This document shows positions 8,979-19,170 of a stretch of DNA of 64,000 nt, one piece after another. This stretch comes from Gammaproteobacteria bacterium. Lineage in GTDB: Bacteria > Pseudomonadota > Gammaproteobacteria > Pseudomonadales > JAUIET01. The notes under the pieces were generated by a model, which was not told where the DNA came from, ran no database searches, and was given only the letters and a program-made list of their open reading frames with translations. Where the stretch lies: contig JAUIET010000002.1 of NCBI GenBank assembly GCA_030429735.1, forward strand, positions 542,414 to 606,413, read 5' to 3'. Numbering within the stretch: the stretch's first letter is position 1; each line of letters starts with the position of its first letter. Made by a program: the position numbers and the translations under genes.

Positions 8979-10019
8979 CTATGACTGAAACTCAATAGCA
9001 GCAGCACCTGGCGCACGATTCACAAGCTCGCCAATCTGCCAGGCATGCAAATTACTTTGTTGCAGATTCACTATGCTTTGCTCAGTGTGTTCCGCGGGAA
9101 CGCACAGCACCATGCCAACGCCGCAATTGAAGGTACGCAGCATTTCCCGCTGGCTGATAGAGCCTTCGTTTTGCAGCCATTCAAAAATTGGCGGTAGTGA
9201 CCAACTGCCGAGATCGATGCGGGCGGATACGTGTTCGGGTAGAACGCGAGGTATATTTTCGCTGAGACCACCACCAGTGATGTGGCTCATCGCATTGATG
9301 CGAACTAATTGCAGCAGGTCCAGCACTGGCTTGACGTAAATGGTGGTGGGTGCCAACAAAGCCTCTCCCAGTGTTGTGCCTTCAAATTCAGAATCAAGTG
9401 CGGCATTTGAACGTTTCAGCAGGGCACGAATCAGCGAGTACCCGTTCGAGTGTGGGCCGCTTGAGGCTATGCCAATCAGTGCATCGCCGGCCTGTACCTT
9501 ACTGCCGTCGATCAATTGTTCTTTTTCAACCACGCCAACACAAAAACCAGCCAGATCATAATCGCCTTTCGCATACATGCCGGGCATCTCTGCGGTTTCA
9601 CCGCCCACCAGTGCACAGCCAGACAGTTCACAGCCGCGCCCTATGCCATAAACCACGTCGGCTGCGGTATCTACATCAAGCTCTCCACTGGCGTAATAAT
9701 CCAGGAAAAATAAGGGTTCTGCCCCGGTCACCAGCAGATCGTTGACGCACATTGCGACCAGATCGATGCCGATGCTGTCGTGTTTTCCCATTGCCATAGC
9801 CAGTTTTAGCTTGGTGCCCACACCGTCTGTACCAGACACCAGTACCGGCTGTTTGTAATCGTTCTTTAACTCGAATAAAGCGCCAAACCCGCCCAGGCCT
9901 GTCATCACCTCCGGGCGCATAGTGCGTTTGGCGATCGGCTTGATGCGCTCTACGAGCGCATTGCCTGCATCGATGTCAACGCCCGCGTCTTTGTAGCTAA
10001 GAGGGGTTGGTTCGGTCAT
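8979..10019 (-). CDS. purM: Phosphoribosylformylglycinamidine cyclo-ligase (AIR synthetase)
   Basis: ATP-dependent ring closure of FGAM to AIR in purine synthesis. The product is 346 residues, the normal size. The family start [15 protein letters not shown], the nucleotide loop [13 protein letters not shown], the GGETAEMPG motif and [16 protein letters not shown] are all present. It is the first gene of the purM-purN-DUF3108 operon and is divergent from the DUF2066 gene across 117 bp, where the promoters for both directions must lie. Confidence 0.98.
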   Translation of the reverse strand: MTEPTPLSYKDAGVDIDAGNALVERIKPIAKRTMRPEVMTGLGGFGALFELKNDYKQPVLVSGTDGVGTKLKLAMAMGKHDSIGIDLVAMCVNDLLVTGAEPLFFLDYYASGELDVDTAADVVYGIGRGCELSGCALVGGETAEMPGMYAKGDYDLAGFCVGVVEKEQLIDGSKVQAGDALIGIASSGPHSNGYSLIRALLKRSNAALDSEFEGTTLGEALLAPTTIYVKPVLDLLQLVRINAMSHITGGGLSENIPRVLPEHVSARIDLGSWSLPPIFEWLQNEGSISQREMLRTFNCGVGMVLCVPAEHTEQSIVNLQQSNLHAWQIGELVNRAPGAAAIEFQS

Positions 10020-10136
10020 GCTGATATCCGGGGGTAAAATGCGCGGGCGCAGAAGGTTGGTTCGTTATTTTACCGCAGCTATGCCGTGTGTGCACCAACA
10101 CTCAACTGATACAATGCGCCAAGTAGCGAAGAATAG

Positions 10137-11216
10137 GTGAATAGGGTGCCCAGTCAAATTGTTCAAAACACAGCGATGGTCCTTGGTATTGCATTGTGCA
10201 TGATCAGCCCATTGGGATTTTCGGCAGTGGGTGCCGATATGTACCAAGCGAATGTGGCGGTCGAATCACAATCCATGGAAGACCGTGAAGATGGCATCAA
10301 GCTTGGTTTGGGCACGGTTATTGTCCGACTGTCTGGCCAGAGGTCAGCTGTTTCCGAGCCCGAGATCCAACGAGCGCTGAAGGCAGCTGACCGCTATCTG
10401 CGCAGTTTCAGTTATGAGCGCCAAAGTGAAGACAAATTGGCTTTACAGTTGCAATTTGATCCGGAGTTGGTGCAAGGCTTGCTTCGCAGAGCAGAGCTGC
10501 CAATGTGGGTGTCAGGTAGGCCCACGGTGTTATTGTGGGTCGCCGTGCATCAGGGTCGCGACAAGTTCATCTTGCGACCGGATACGCAACCAACAATAAG
10601 CCAGTTGGTAGAAGAGCAAATGGCCAGGCGCGGCGTGCCAGTTCGCTGGCCTGATCAACGCGCAGACCTTTCCGTGGAAGCGCTTAGGCTGCTGGAGGTG
10701 GATGCAATTCGTGAAGCGACGGCCCGCTACAGCGAACCCGCCGTGTTTGCCAGCAGTATCTACATTCGGGAAAATGTGGAAGACGGGGAGACTGTCGAGC
10801 AGTGGGCCGGTCGATGTCTGTACTTAAGTCAAACCGATGCGCAGCGATTGAACTGTCAGCGAGGCGATTCAGAAACCTATGTCGCCAGTGCTGTCGATTC
10901 TCTGGCCGATGTGTTATCAGACCGTTACTCAGTGCAAATCCAGGGTGGTGAGGCCACGCAGCTACGCATTCAGGTGGCCGACATCGATGATTTCGACAGT
11001 TATGGCCGTACCTTGAAGCACTTGCAGAGTAATGCACTGGTTCGGGCTGCGAATGTGATCGAAGTGGCACCAGGTCGAGCTGTGTTTGAGCTTGAGCTGC
11101 AAGGAACAGAGCAGCAGTTTATCGAGTCTCTGGCGCAACAACAGGTATTACAACCTGCTCCGGTTGATGATGCGTACGGATTATTGCAATACGTGTTTAA
11201 CACGCGCGGCGGTTAA
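10137..11216 (+). CDS. DUF2066 family exported protein
   Basis: Conserved protein of unknown function, 359 residues from a GTG start. An N-terminal hydrophobic segment (AMVLGIALCMISPLGFSAVG) looks like a signal peptide. The start of the mature region is ADMYQANVAVESQ, and the family segment DREDGIKLGLGTVIVRLSG is near residue 45. DUF2066 proteins are encoded next to purM in many gammaproteobacteria, as here. It is followed by an AI-2E permease after 17 bp, suggesting a DUF2066-permease-hda-MFS transcription unit. The start could also be the GTG three codons later. Confidence 0.85.
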   Translation: MNRVPSQIVQNTAMVLGIALCMISPLGFSAVGADMYQANVAVESQSMEDREDGIKLGLGTVIVRLSGQRSAVSEPEIQRALKAADRYLRSFSYERQSEDKLALQLQFDPELVQGLLRRAELPMWVSGRPTVLLWVAVHQGRDKFILRPDTQPTISQLVEEQMARRGVPVRWPDQRADLSVEALRLLEVDAIREATARYSEPAVFASSIYIRENVEDGETVEQWAGRCLYLSQTDAQRLNCQRGDSETYVASAVDSLADVLSDRYSVQIQGGEATQLRIQVADIDDFDSYGRTLKHLQSNALVRAANVIEVAPGRAVFELELQGTEQQFIESLAQQQVLQPAPVDDAYGLLQYVFNTRGG

Positions 11217-11233
11217 CATCGAGAATTCGTCTG

Positions 11234-12340
11234 ATGAATGAACAGGTGATCAGTACCTCGCAACGCTGGATGGTGGCAGCCTTCATAGGCGGCTTTTTAT
11301 TGTTCGTCTATCTGTTAAAACCCATACTGGCGCCGTTTCTTGTCGGGGTCTTGTGCGCGTATCTTGGCGACCCATTAGCCGACAGGCTCGAAGCAATGGG
11401 GCTGGGGCGAACATCAGCGGTCAGTGTTGTATTCGTGGTTATGACCTCTCTACTGATCCTGGTCATTATATTACTGGTCCCCTTGCTGGGACGTCAGCTT
11501 GACTCTCTGATTGGCCGATTACCACAAACCATGGAGTGGTTCCAAACCGTGGCACTGCCGTGGCTGGGCAATACGTTCAATATTCCGCAGTACGAGTTGC
11601 CGCTCGATGAGGCAAAAAACATCATTGCAAATCACTGGCAAAAAGCCGGCAATGTGGCAAAAATTGTTATGAAGTCGGTCACCTCGTCCAGCCTTGCCTT
11701 TCTTGGTTGGTTTGCCAACCTGATACTGATTCCGGTGGTTGCGTTCTACTTGCTGCGAGACTGGGACATTATGATGGCCCGCATACGGGACGCGTTACCG
11801 CGCCGCATTGAACCCACGGTTGTTCATCTCGCCGGTGAGTGTGACGACGTACTTAGCGCTTTTTTACGTGGCCAACTGCTGATTATGTTTTTACTTGGTG
11901 TGATCTATACAGTGGGTTTGCTTTTTGTCGGTATTGATCTTGCGCTGTTGCTGGGCATGCTGGCCGGGCTTGCGTCGGTGGTGCCCTACATGGGGTTCAT
12001 TATTGGTATTACGGCGGCAAGTATTGCTGCCATGGTTCAGTTTGGCGACTGGGTTCATTTACTCGGGGTGGTGGCCGTATTCGGTGTTGGGCAGGCGCTT
12101 GAGGGTATGATTCTTACGCCGCTGCTGGTCGGTGATCGAATCGGTTTGCACCCGGTTGCGGTGATATTTGCGATACTGGCCGGTGGTCAGCTCGCCGGCT
12201 TTGTGGGTGTTTTGCTCGCGCTTCCCGTGGCAGCGGTTATTATGGTGCTATTGCGGCATATGCACATGCAGTACAAGAGCAGTGCTATTTATGGGCATGA
12301 AGGCAATACGCCGGCATCAAACCATTCGAATACAAGTTGA
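11234..12340 (+). CDS. AI-2E family transporter (PerM-like permease)
   Basis: Integral inner-membrane protein of 368 residues with about eight hydrophobic segments and a central soluble loop (residues about 90-145). The conserved FLRGQLLIMFLLGVIYTVGL and GLASVVPYMGF-type motifs of the AI-2E/PerM family are visible. Despite the family name, most members have no proven role in autoinducer-2 export, and some act as Na+/H+ antiporters. The stop codon overlaps the hda start by 4 bp, a sign of translational coupling. Confidence 0.92.
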   Translation: MNEQVISTSQRWMVAAFIGGFLLFVYLLKPILAPFLVGVLCAYLGDPLADRLEAMGLGRTSAVSVVFVVMTSLLILVIILLVPLLGRQLDSLIGRLPQTMEWFQTVALPWLGNTFNIPQYELPLDEAKNIIANHWQKAGNVAKIVMKSVTSSSLAFLGWFANLILIPVVAFYLLRDWDIMMARIRDALPRRIEPTVVHLAGECDDVLSAFLRGQLLIMFLLGVIYTVGLLFVGIDLALLLGMLAGLASVVPYMGFIIGITAASIAAMVQFGDWVHLLGVVAVFGVGQALEGMILTPLLVGDRIGLHPVAVIFAILAGGQLAGFVGVLLALPVAAVIMVLLRHMHMQYKSSAIYGHEGNTPASNHSNTS

Positions 12341-13032
12341 AACAGCTCGTACTCGGCCTTTCACTGCGTGAACACTCCGATTTCGCCAATTTCCATGTTG
12401 GTGAGAAAAATCAGGAGTTGATCTCCGCGCTCAAGGATTTTTGTTCCGTACCAGCCGCAGCAGTGTTTTGGCTGCACGGTGAGACACAGACCGGTCGAAG
12501 CCATCTGCTGGAGGCAAGTTGTACCGCAGTCAATGAGTCTGGCACCAGCGCGGCTTATTTGCCCATGACAGAGTTGCAGAACAATAATCCCGATGCATTG
12601 CTAGAAGGTCTTGAATCAGTCAACTTGTTAGCCATTGATGACGCGGAAATCGTACTGCAAGATGCTCATTGGGCTAAGGCCTTGTTTCATTTATACAATC
12701 GTGGACAGCCGCTCGGGCAACGTTTACTCATCAGTGCAAAGCGACCACCAGCGCAGCTCGCAGTGGCATTACCCGATTTAAAATCACGTTTAAACGCCGC
12801 GCTTGTCTATCAGTTGTCAGGGCTTAACGACGATGAACGCAAGCATTGCCTTATGGATCGAGCCCGCCTGCTTGGCTTTTTGATGAGCGATGATGTGGCG
12901 AGCTATGTATTAACCCGCGCCGACCGGGGCATGAATAATTTAATGAGCATACTGCATACGCTTGATCGGGAAACCCTGGTGCATCAGCGCAAGCTCACCG
13001 TGCCCTTTGTCAAAAGCGTGATGGACTGGTAG
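12337..13032 (+). CDS. hda: DnaA regulatory inactivator Hda
   Basis: AAA+ protein of 231 residues that, bound to the DNA sliding clamp, stimulates DnaA-ATP hydrolysis and prevents over-initiation. The N-terminal clamp-binding motif is QLVLGLSL at residues 3-10. The Walker A-like loop is WLHGETQTGRSHLLEA, a Walker B-like LLAIDDAE follows, and sensor 2 lies in RADRGMNNLMSILHTLD. The start is TTG, overlapping the upstream TGA by 4 bp. There is no alternative in-frame ATG before the clamp motif, so TTG is well supported. Confidence 0.95.
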   Translation: MKQLVLGLSLREHSDFANFHVGEKNQELISALKDFCSVPAAAVFWLHGETQTGRSHLLEASCTAVNESGTSAAYLPMTELQNNNPDALLEGLESVNLLAIDDAEIVLQDAHWAKALFHLYNRGQPLGQRLLISAKRPPAQLAVALPDLKSRLNAALVYQLSGLNDDERKHCLMDRARLLGFLMSDDVASYVLTRADRGMNNLMSILHTLDRETLVHQRKLTVPFVKSVMDW

Positions 13033-13036
13033 CGCC

Positions 13037-14374
13037 GTGTCGGAAAGGAGTGCGCTGCAAAAAGAAAGCTACCCAAGCCGGCTGACCGCGAACTACGCGC
13101 TGGCAGTATTATTGCTGGCGTATATCTTTTCGTTCATTGATCGCCAGGTTCTCAGCTTGTTGGTCGAACCGATGAAGGCGGATCTCGGAATAACGGATTT
13201 TGAAGTCAGCTTACTGCAAGGGATGGCTTTTGCGCTGTTCTATACCTTGATGGGTATACCTATCGCCAGGCTGGCGGACACGCGGCGGCGTACCGTAATC
13301 ATCAGCATTGGCATTGCGCTTTGGAGCGCGATGACCTGCTTGTGTGGCCTGGCAAAAAACTACGCGTCCCTGTTTATGGCGCGAGTTGGAGTAGGCGTGG
13401 GCGAAGCGGCGCTGTCGCCAGCCGCTTACTCCATGCTGGCGGATCTGTTTCCTCCGTCCCGGCTACCGCAGGCCATGGCCATATTTTCGACAGGCATCAC
13501 CCTGGGAGGCGGGCTTGCCTACCTTATTGGCGGAACGGTACTGGACACTATTGGCAATAGCTGGGTAGCGTCAATTCCGGTTTTTAAGAATCTTGAAGCA
13601 TGGCAGCTGACGTTTATCGTGGTGGGTTTGCCAGGATTGCTTATCGCTATATTGACACTGACCATTCCTGAACCGGCGCGAAGGCAGGCGACCAACGGTG
13701 CGACCAGCGACACCAGCTTTCGTGCCACGCTTGCCTATCTTTGGCTACACCGGCGCGCCTATGCGGCATTGTTTGGGGGTGTGTCCTTGTTATCGGTATT
13801 CGGCTATGGCTTGATGTCATGGTACCCGAGCATGTTCATTCGTATTCACGACGTGAGTGCGAGCGAAGTCGGTCTGAAGTTTGGAGCGACCTATCTGGTG
13901 TTTGGCAGTCTTGGCGCTCTGGCGGGTGCCTGGTTTGCGCAAGGACTTGCACGCCGTGGCTACAACGATGCCAATCTTCGCTGGCCGGCGATCGCTTCGC
14001 TATTAATGCTGGTTCCAGGTGTGATCACGCCCTTGGCTGGTTCGGCGGTTGCCGTATTCGCTATCTGCGTACCACTGATCTTCATACAAAACAGCTATTT
14101 CGGTGTGTCGCTCGCGGCTATTCAGCTGATCACTCCGAATCACATGCGAGCGCAGGCCGGCGCAGTATTACTATTTTTAACCAATCTAATCGGCCTGGGT
14201 TTGGGGCCAAGTGTTGTTGCAGCGTTAACCGACTTCGTATTTGCTGACCCGGCCAGTCTGCCGTACTCACTGGCAGTGGTTGCAGCCGTATTTTGTCCGC
14301 TGGCGGCCATGGTTTTTTACAGTGGGCTTAGCAGTTACAGGCAATTACTCGCTGTCAACACTCAATCCCATTAG
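13037..14374 (+). CDS. MFS transporter (spinster-like)
   Basis: Major facilitator carrier of 445 residues with twelve predicted membrane segments. Helix 1 ends in the FSFIDRQVLSLL motif typical of spinster-like carriers, and the loop 2-3 signature GIPIARLADTRRRT is present. The substrate is unknown. The start is GTG 13037, 4 bp after hda. A strong GGAAAGGAG lies just inside this start, so initiation at CTG a few codons later is possible. The 3' end overlaps the convergent thioredoxin-like gene by 30 bp. Confidence 0.9.
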   Translation: MSERSALQKESYPSRLTANYALAVLLLAYIFSFIDRQVLSLLVEPMKADLGITDFEVSLLQGMAFALFYTLMGIPIARLADTRRRTVIISIGIALWSAMTCLCGLAKNYASLFMARVGVGVGEAALSPAAYSMLADLFPPSRLPQAMAIFSTGITLGGGLAYLIGGTVLDTIGNSWVASIPVFKNLEAWQLTFIVVGLPGLLIAILTLTIPEPARRQATNGATSDTSFRATLAYLWLHRRAYAALFGGVSLLSVFGYGLMSWYPSMFIRIHDVSASEVGLKFGATYLVFGSLGALAGAWFAQGLARRGYNDANLRWPAIASLLMLVPGVITPLAGSAVAVFAICVPLIFIQNSYFGVSLAAIQLITPNHMRAQAGAVLLFLTNLIGLGLGPSVVAALTDFVFADPASLPYSLAVVAAVFCPLAAMVFYSGLSSYRQLLAVNTQSH

Positions 14375-14767
14375 CGCCTCTAGCGCTTCGAAGGTTTGCG
14401 GCCCTTTCAATTCGGCGTGCAGTTCGCCGTTTTTGAGTACAAAGGTTGTCGGCAATATCGCGGGTTTTTGTAAGCCATAGGCGCTTGCGGCGTTGGTGCT
14501 GATGGTATCAAATTCGATACCCATGCTGCTCGCTTGCCCGGTGCCCGTCTGATCATCAGGTGCGTCAAAGTCCACACCCTGTACCAGCACCTGCCCATGG
14601 TACTGCTTGGCCAGCTGATTGAGTTCTGGTATTTCATCTCGACACGGCGCACACCAAACAGCCCAAAAATTAATGAGCTTCCAGCCTGGCTCCGATTGCT
14701 TATCTGTCTCGCATCCGGTGATAAAAACAGCAAGTACTAGCAGGCCAGCGCGGGTTAAATGGTTCAT
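14345..14767 (-). CDS. TlpA/thioredoxin-like disulfide reductase lipoprotein
   Basis: Small periplasmic membrane-anchored thiol-disulfide protein of 140 residues. A lipoprotein signal ends in LVLAVFITGC (Cys19). The thioredoxin fold follows with the active site FWAVWCAPCRDEIPEL (Cys42 and Cys45). The cis-proline region is ILPTTFVLKNG. It could act in cytochrome c maturation or periplasmic thiol reduction. It overlaps the upstream yihY gene by 4 bp (same strand) and the convergent MFS gene by 30 bp. A similar thioredoxin gene is part of the Pseudomonas neighbourhood I recall. Confidence 0.9.
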   Translation of the reverse strand: MNHLTRAGLLVLAVFITGCETDKQSEPGWKLINFWAVWCAPCRDEIPELNQLAKQYHGQVLVQGVDFDAPDDQTGTGQASSMGIEFDTISTNAASAYGLQKPAILPTTFVLKNGELHAELKGPQTFEALEALMGLSVDSE

Positions 14768-16092
14768 CGTAGTTGGCTAAGCCTGGATTCATTCTGTTGG
14801 GTAGTAAGATCTGAGTGAGTGGCAAAAAGGTCGGCCAGCGTCAGATCAAAATGCTGGGTATGGGATTGCTGTTGATCACGCAATATGGTCATTAATTGCT
14901 GATGCCAGAGCAGACTGTTTTCCTGACGGGCGCTGCTGGTATGCGCCAATTTGTTGCTGTTATACAAAGCGCTGAGTTTTGCATTCAGCATCAATTGCAA
15001 GTCCCATAGAGTCAACCGGTGCAAATCTCGAGTCAAAACAAAATCGCCTTTCTCAGTGACGGTAAGCACTCTGTGCTTGAGCAGCAGGTTTCGAATGCGT
15101 TCCCATTGCTCGCGATTTACAGAACGATCAAACAGCCATTTTTCATTCAGGAAATACTCTTCGTCTACGGCCTTGCCCTTGTCTTGCTGCCGCCAAAAAT
15201 AATGCAATATGTGGGTGCTGACCACCAGATCAGGGAACTGCTGCGCGTAGCGGCTGTGGTAACTTGACAGTGCACGGACAATCTCCGCGCCGCTGAGTAC
15301 CAGCAACCAACTGAACTGAAGCCAAATGAAAAACAATGGGATGGTTACGAATGTGCCATAAATTTGTTGATAGCTTGAATTGGAGACAAAGGCTGCAAAC
15401 AGGTTCTTGGCGATTTCAAAACAGGCACCGCTGACGAAGCCGCCAATCGCGGCATGCTTTAATGGCACTTTGCAATTGGGAACCGCAAAAAAGAGCAGGG
15501 TAAATGTCAGCGAGGTTAATAACCATGGCAGAAACCTCAATGTATAGGGCAACACACCCAATACGTCGTAATCTGTGACAAACACCTTCAGGTAGGTGGT
15601 CATGACCAGGCCCGCACCCAGCAGTATTGGCCCCAAGCTTAAAATCGCCCAGTATAGAAGAAATGTGCTCAGCCCTTTGCGATGTTCTCTGGTGCGCCAG
15701 ATCTTATTAAAGGATTTTTCTATATTACGCAGCGTGCTGTAGGCCACGATGCCCAGAATGGCGATCCCGAGCACGGTTAAATTGCGCGCACTTTGAGAAA
15801 AGTCATTCAAATAGTTTTGAATTTCGGAACCAGAGCTGGGTACAAAATGCTTGAATACAAAAGATTGCACCACCTCGCCGAAATTTTCGAACGCCGGTAC
15901 CGCTGAGAACATGGCGAACCCAACAGTCATCAGCGGCACGAGGGCGATCAGGGTTTTTAAGGTAAGCGCTGACGCATTTTGCGAGCAATCATCGTCGAGA
16001 AAACGCCGTACCACATACTGGCAGAAGCTGACGAATTCCAGTCCCTTGAGTAACCAGGGGTGTTGCTCTTTAGTGACCGAATTGCTGTCCAT
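14764..16092 (-). CDS. YihY/BrkB family inner membrane protein
   Basis: Integral membrane protein of 442 residues, formerly mislabelled ribonuclease BN. Six hydrophobic segments lie in the first 290 residues. Family features include NASALTLKTLIALVPLMTV, YGTFVTIPLFFIWLQFSW and the LSGAEIVRAL motif. The C-terminal 150 residues are soluble and partly helical, as in the longer gammaproteobacterial members. Function is unknown; roles in transport or envelope biogenesis have been proposed. It starts 67 bp from the divergent arsC start. Confidence 0.93.
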   Translation of the reverse strand: MDSNSVTKEQHPWLLKGLEFVSFCQYVVRRFLDDDCSQNASALTLKTLIALVPLMTVGFAMFSAVPAFENFGEVVQSFVFKHFVPSSGSEIQNYLNDFSQSARNLTVLGIAILGIVAYSTLRNIEKSFNKIWRTREHRKGLSTFLLYWAILSLGPILLGAGLVMTTYLKVFVTDYDVLGVLPYTLRFLPWLLTSLTFTLLFFAVPNCKVPLKHAAIGGFVSGACFEIAKNLFAAFVSNSSYQQIYGTFVTIPLFFIWLQFSWLLVLSGAEIVRALSSYHSRYAQQFPDLVVSTHILHYFWRQQDKGKAVDEEYFLNEKWLFDRSVNREQWERIRNLLLKHRVLTVTEKGDFVLTRDLHRLTLWDLQLMLNAKLSALYNSNKLAHTSSARQENSLLWHQQLMTILRDQQQSHTQHFDLTLADLFATHSDLTTQQNESRLSQLR

Positions 16093-16159
16093 TGGATTCT
16101 GTGCGAGTGAGGTATACTGCTGTTTTCAGTATATCAGCTGGCGACGAGAGAGGTGCTTT

Positions 16160-17491
<1,332 letters not shown>

Positions 17492-17531
17492 CCAAGGTAC
17501 TGGCTCCACAGCGCAACGAAGGGCCGCTATT

Positions 17532-18608
17532 TTGCCTGTAGCCAAAACCGCAAAGCTATTGATTTTGGCGTGCACCTTGTCGATCTCTGCTTGTCAGACG
17601 GTGAACTGGTACGGGCAAGCGGTAAGCGGGCAGCTATCCTTGTTGGTGAAACGGCAGAATATTGATCAATTGCTGCAGAAAAACGCGCTGGACAGCGAGC
17701 TGCGCGTGCAACTTCGAGTTGTGAAAAGTGTCCGTCAGTTTGCAGAACATGAGCTTAAGCTGCCGGTAGGTAAGACGTTTACAAGTTACGTCGATTTACA
17801 ACGAGAGCCAGGTAAAAACTACGTAGTTTGGAACGTCTTTGCCGCCCCTGAATTTTCGCTGGATCCACATCAGTGGTGTTACCCAATTGCCGGATGCGCG
17901 CAATACCGTGGCTACTTCAGCGAAGCAGCAGCGCAACGTTTTGCGCACAGGCTGAAACAGAAAACCTTTGACGCGGCGGTTGCTGGTGTGGCCGCGTACT
18001 CCACATTGGGCTGGTTTGCAGATCCGGTACTCAGCACTTTTATTCATTATCCAGAGCAACGCTTGGCTAGCCTGTTATTTCATGAACTAGCGCACAAGGT
18101 GCTCTATATTGCAGACGATACCGAATTCAATGAGAGTTTTGCCAGCAGTGTCGAGGCTTGGGGTTTGCAGAGTTGGTTGCGTTCGCAAGGGCGTGAACAT
18201 GAGCTGCAGCGGTTTGATGATCGCCAACATGACAGGGCAAAGTTTCTTGAGATTGTCGATCAACTCAGAGCTGAGCTGGCCGTACTGTACGAGGACACAG
18301 CAATGACCGATGATCAGAAACGAGCGCGAAAGGAGCGGCTGTTCAGTCGCTACAGAGCCAAGTCAGGTCAACTGATGGATCCATATTTCCAGCGCTGGTT
18401 GGCGTCGATTGATAGCAACGCCAGTCTGGTACCGATACAAAGCTATGCACGCTGGACTGGCGCATTTACTGAGCTTATTGAGCGGCATAATGGCGATATG
18501 GCCGCGTTTTATGCGGCGGTAACCGCACTTGGTGAATTGCCTGCCGAGCAAAGAGTGATCGAGCTGCAATACCTCACAGAAAACGCTATTGATGCCGTGC
18601 CAGAATAA
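17532..18608 (+). CDS. Zinc-dependent aminopeptidase-like lipoprotein (PF10023 type)
   Basis: Predicted metallopeptidase lipoprotein of 358 residues. From TTG 17532 it starts MPVAKTAKLLILACTLSISAC, a clean lipoprotein signal, with GAAGGG 9 nt upstream. A start at 17457 would put 25 irrelevant residues in front, so I reject it. The zinc site is LLFHELAHKVLY (HExxH) with a downstream glutamate in DTEFNESFASSVE. The cysteine-bearing WCYPIAGCAQYRGYF segment is typical of this gammaproteobacterial family. It likely acts at the inner face of the outer membrane. Substrate unknown. Confidence 0.85.
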   Translation: MPVAKTAKLLILACTLSISACQTVNWYGQAVSGQLSLLVKRQNIDQLLQKNALDSELRVQLRVVKSVRQFAEHELKLPVGKTFTSYVDLQREPGKNYVVWNVFAAPEFSLDPHQWCYPIAGCAQYRGYFSEAAAQRFAHRLKQKTFDAAVAGVAAYSTLGWFADPVLSTFIHYPEQRLASLLFHELAHKVLYIADDTEFNESFASSVEAWGLQSWLRSQGREHELQRFDDRQHDRAKFLEIVDQLRAELAVLYEDTAMTDDQKRARKERLFSRYRAKSGQLMDPYFQRWLASIDSNASLVPIQSYARWTGAFTELIERHNGDMAAFYAAVTALGELPAEQRVIELQYLTENAIDAVPE

Positions 18609-18612
18609 GCCC

Positions 18613-18987
18613 ATGCAAGACTCTCAACCATTTTCATTGTCCGGGCGCATTCGAAGCTTTGCGTATGCGATCAATGGTCTGATAAAACTGGTGTCTACTG
18701 AGCATAATGCCTGGGTTCACGCGGTGGCCACTGTTTCGGTCGTCGGATTGGCCTGGCAATGCGATATCTCACGGTCTGATTGGATGATTTTGCTGCTGGC
18801 CATTGCGATGGTGTGGGTTGCCGAGGCTTTGAACACGGCGGTCGAGTATCTCGCTAATGCCGTTTCCGTGGAGTTTAATCCTCACATCAAACATGCCAAA
18901 GATATAGCCGCAGGTGCCGTATTGCTCGCGGCACTGTTTGCGGCCCTTTTGGGCGCACTGATCTTTTACCCCTACCTGGTTGGCTAA
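18613..18987 (+). CDS. dgkA: Diacylglycerol kinase (DgkA family)
   Basis: Small trimeric integral membrane kinase that phosphorylates diacylglycerol, or undecaprenol in some branches, with ATP. The product is 124 residues with three hydrophobic helices. The signature EALNTAVEYLANAV and the following HIKHAKDIAAGAVLLAA hold the catalytic and nucleotide-binding residues. The ATG at 18613 is 4 bp after the previous stop. Two in-frame starts upstream at 18589 and 18592 are possible but overlap the peptidase gene. Confidence 0.93.
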   Translation: MQDSQPFSLSGRIRSFAYAINGLIKLVSTEHNAWVHAVATVSVVGLAWQCDISRSDWMILLLAIAMVWVAEALNTAVEYLANAVSVEFNPHIKHAKDIAAGAVLLAALFAALLGALIFYPYLVG

Positions 18988-19112
18988 AATTAAGCCAGTT
19001 TGGGCCGGTCTAATTGGCTAATACACAGCCAGGTAAGGTGTGCCAGCCTTCCGTCGATTAGCTCACAAATACACCAGTTTTAGTTACGCGGCTGCCTATA
19101 CTTTAAGGAGAA

Positions 19113-19166
19113 ATGGAACTTCCCGACGTTTGGCCGAGGCGGCTGAGCGCAGGGCACAGGAGATAA
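19113..19166 (+). other. Possible 17-codon leader ORF ahead of the HD-GYP gene
   Basis: ATG 19113 opens a 17-residue frame ending TAA at 19164-19166. AAGGAG (19105-19110) precedes it, but only 2 nt away, which is closer than usual. Its stop lies between the ribosome site and the TTG start of the next gene, so translation of the leader could influence that start. It is not in the same frame. This is a structural observation only; the short ORF may be chance. Confidence 0.25.
19158..19162 (+). promoter_or_regulatory. Ribosome binding site deciding a TTG start
   Basis: AGGAG ends 8 nt before TTG 19171, the only start giving the normal DUF3391 N-terminus (SGRFVSIPARDLQFGMFV). This supports TTG as the real initiation codon of the HD-GYP gene. 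Confidence 0.7.
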
Positions 19167-19170
19167 GCCT

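Noticed and set aside
15851-16159. N-terminal extension of the arsC frame
   Set aside because: It lies mostly antisense to yihY and has no similarity to ArsC; homology begins only at 16160.
18981-18997. TGGCT/AGCCA stem just after dgkA
   Set aside because: Short stem with no T-run; it may be chance, so no terminator is called.
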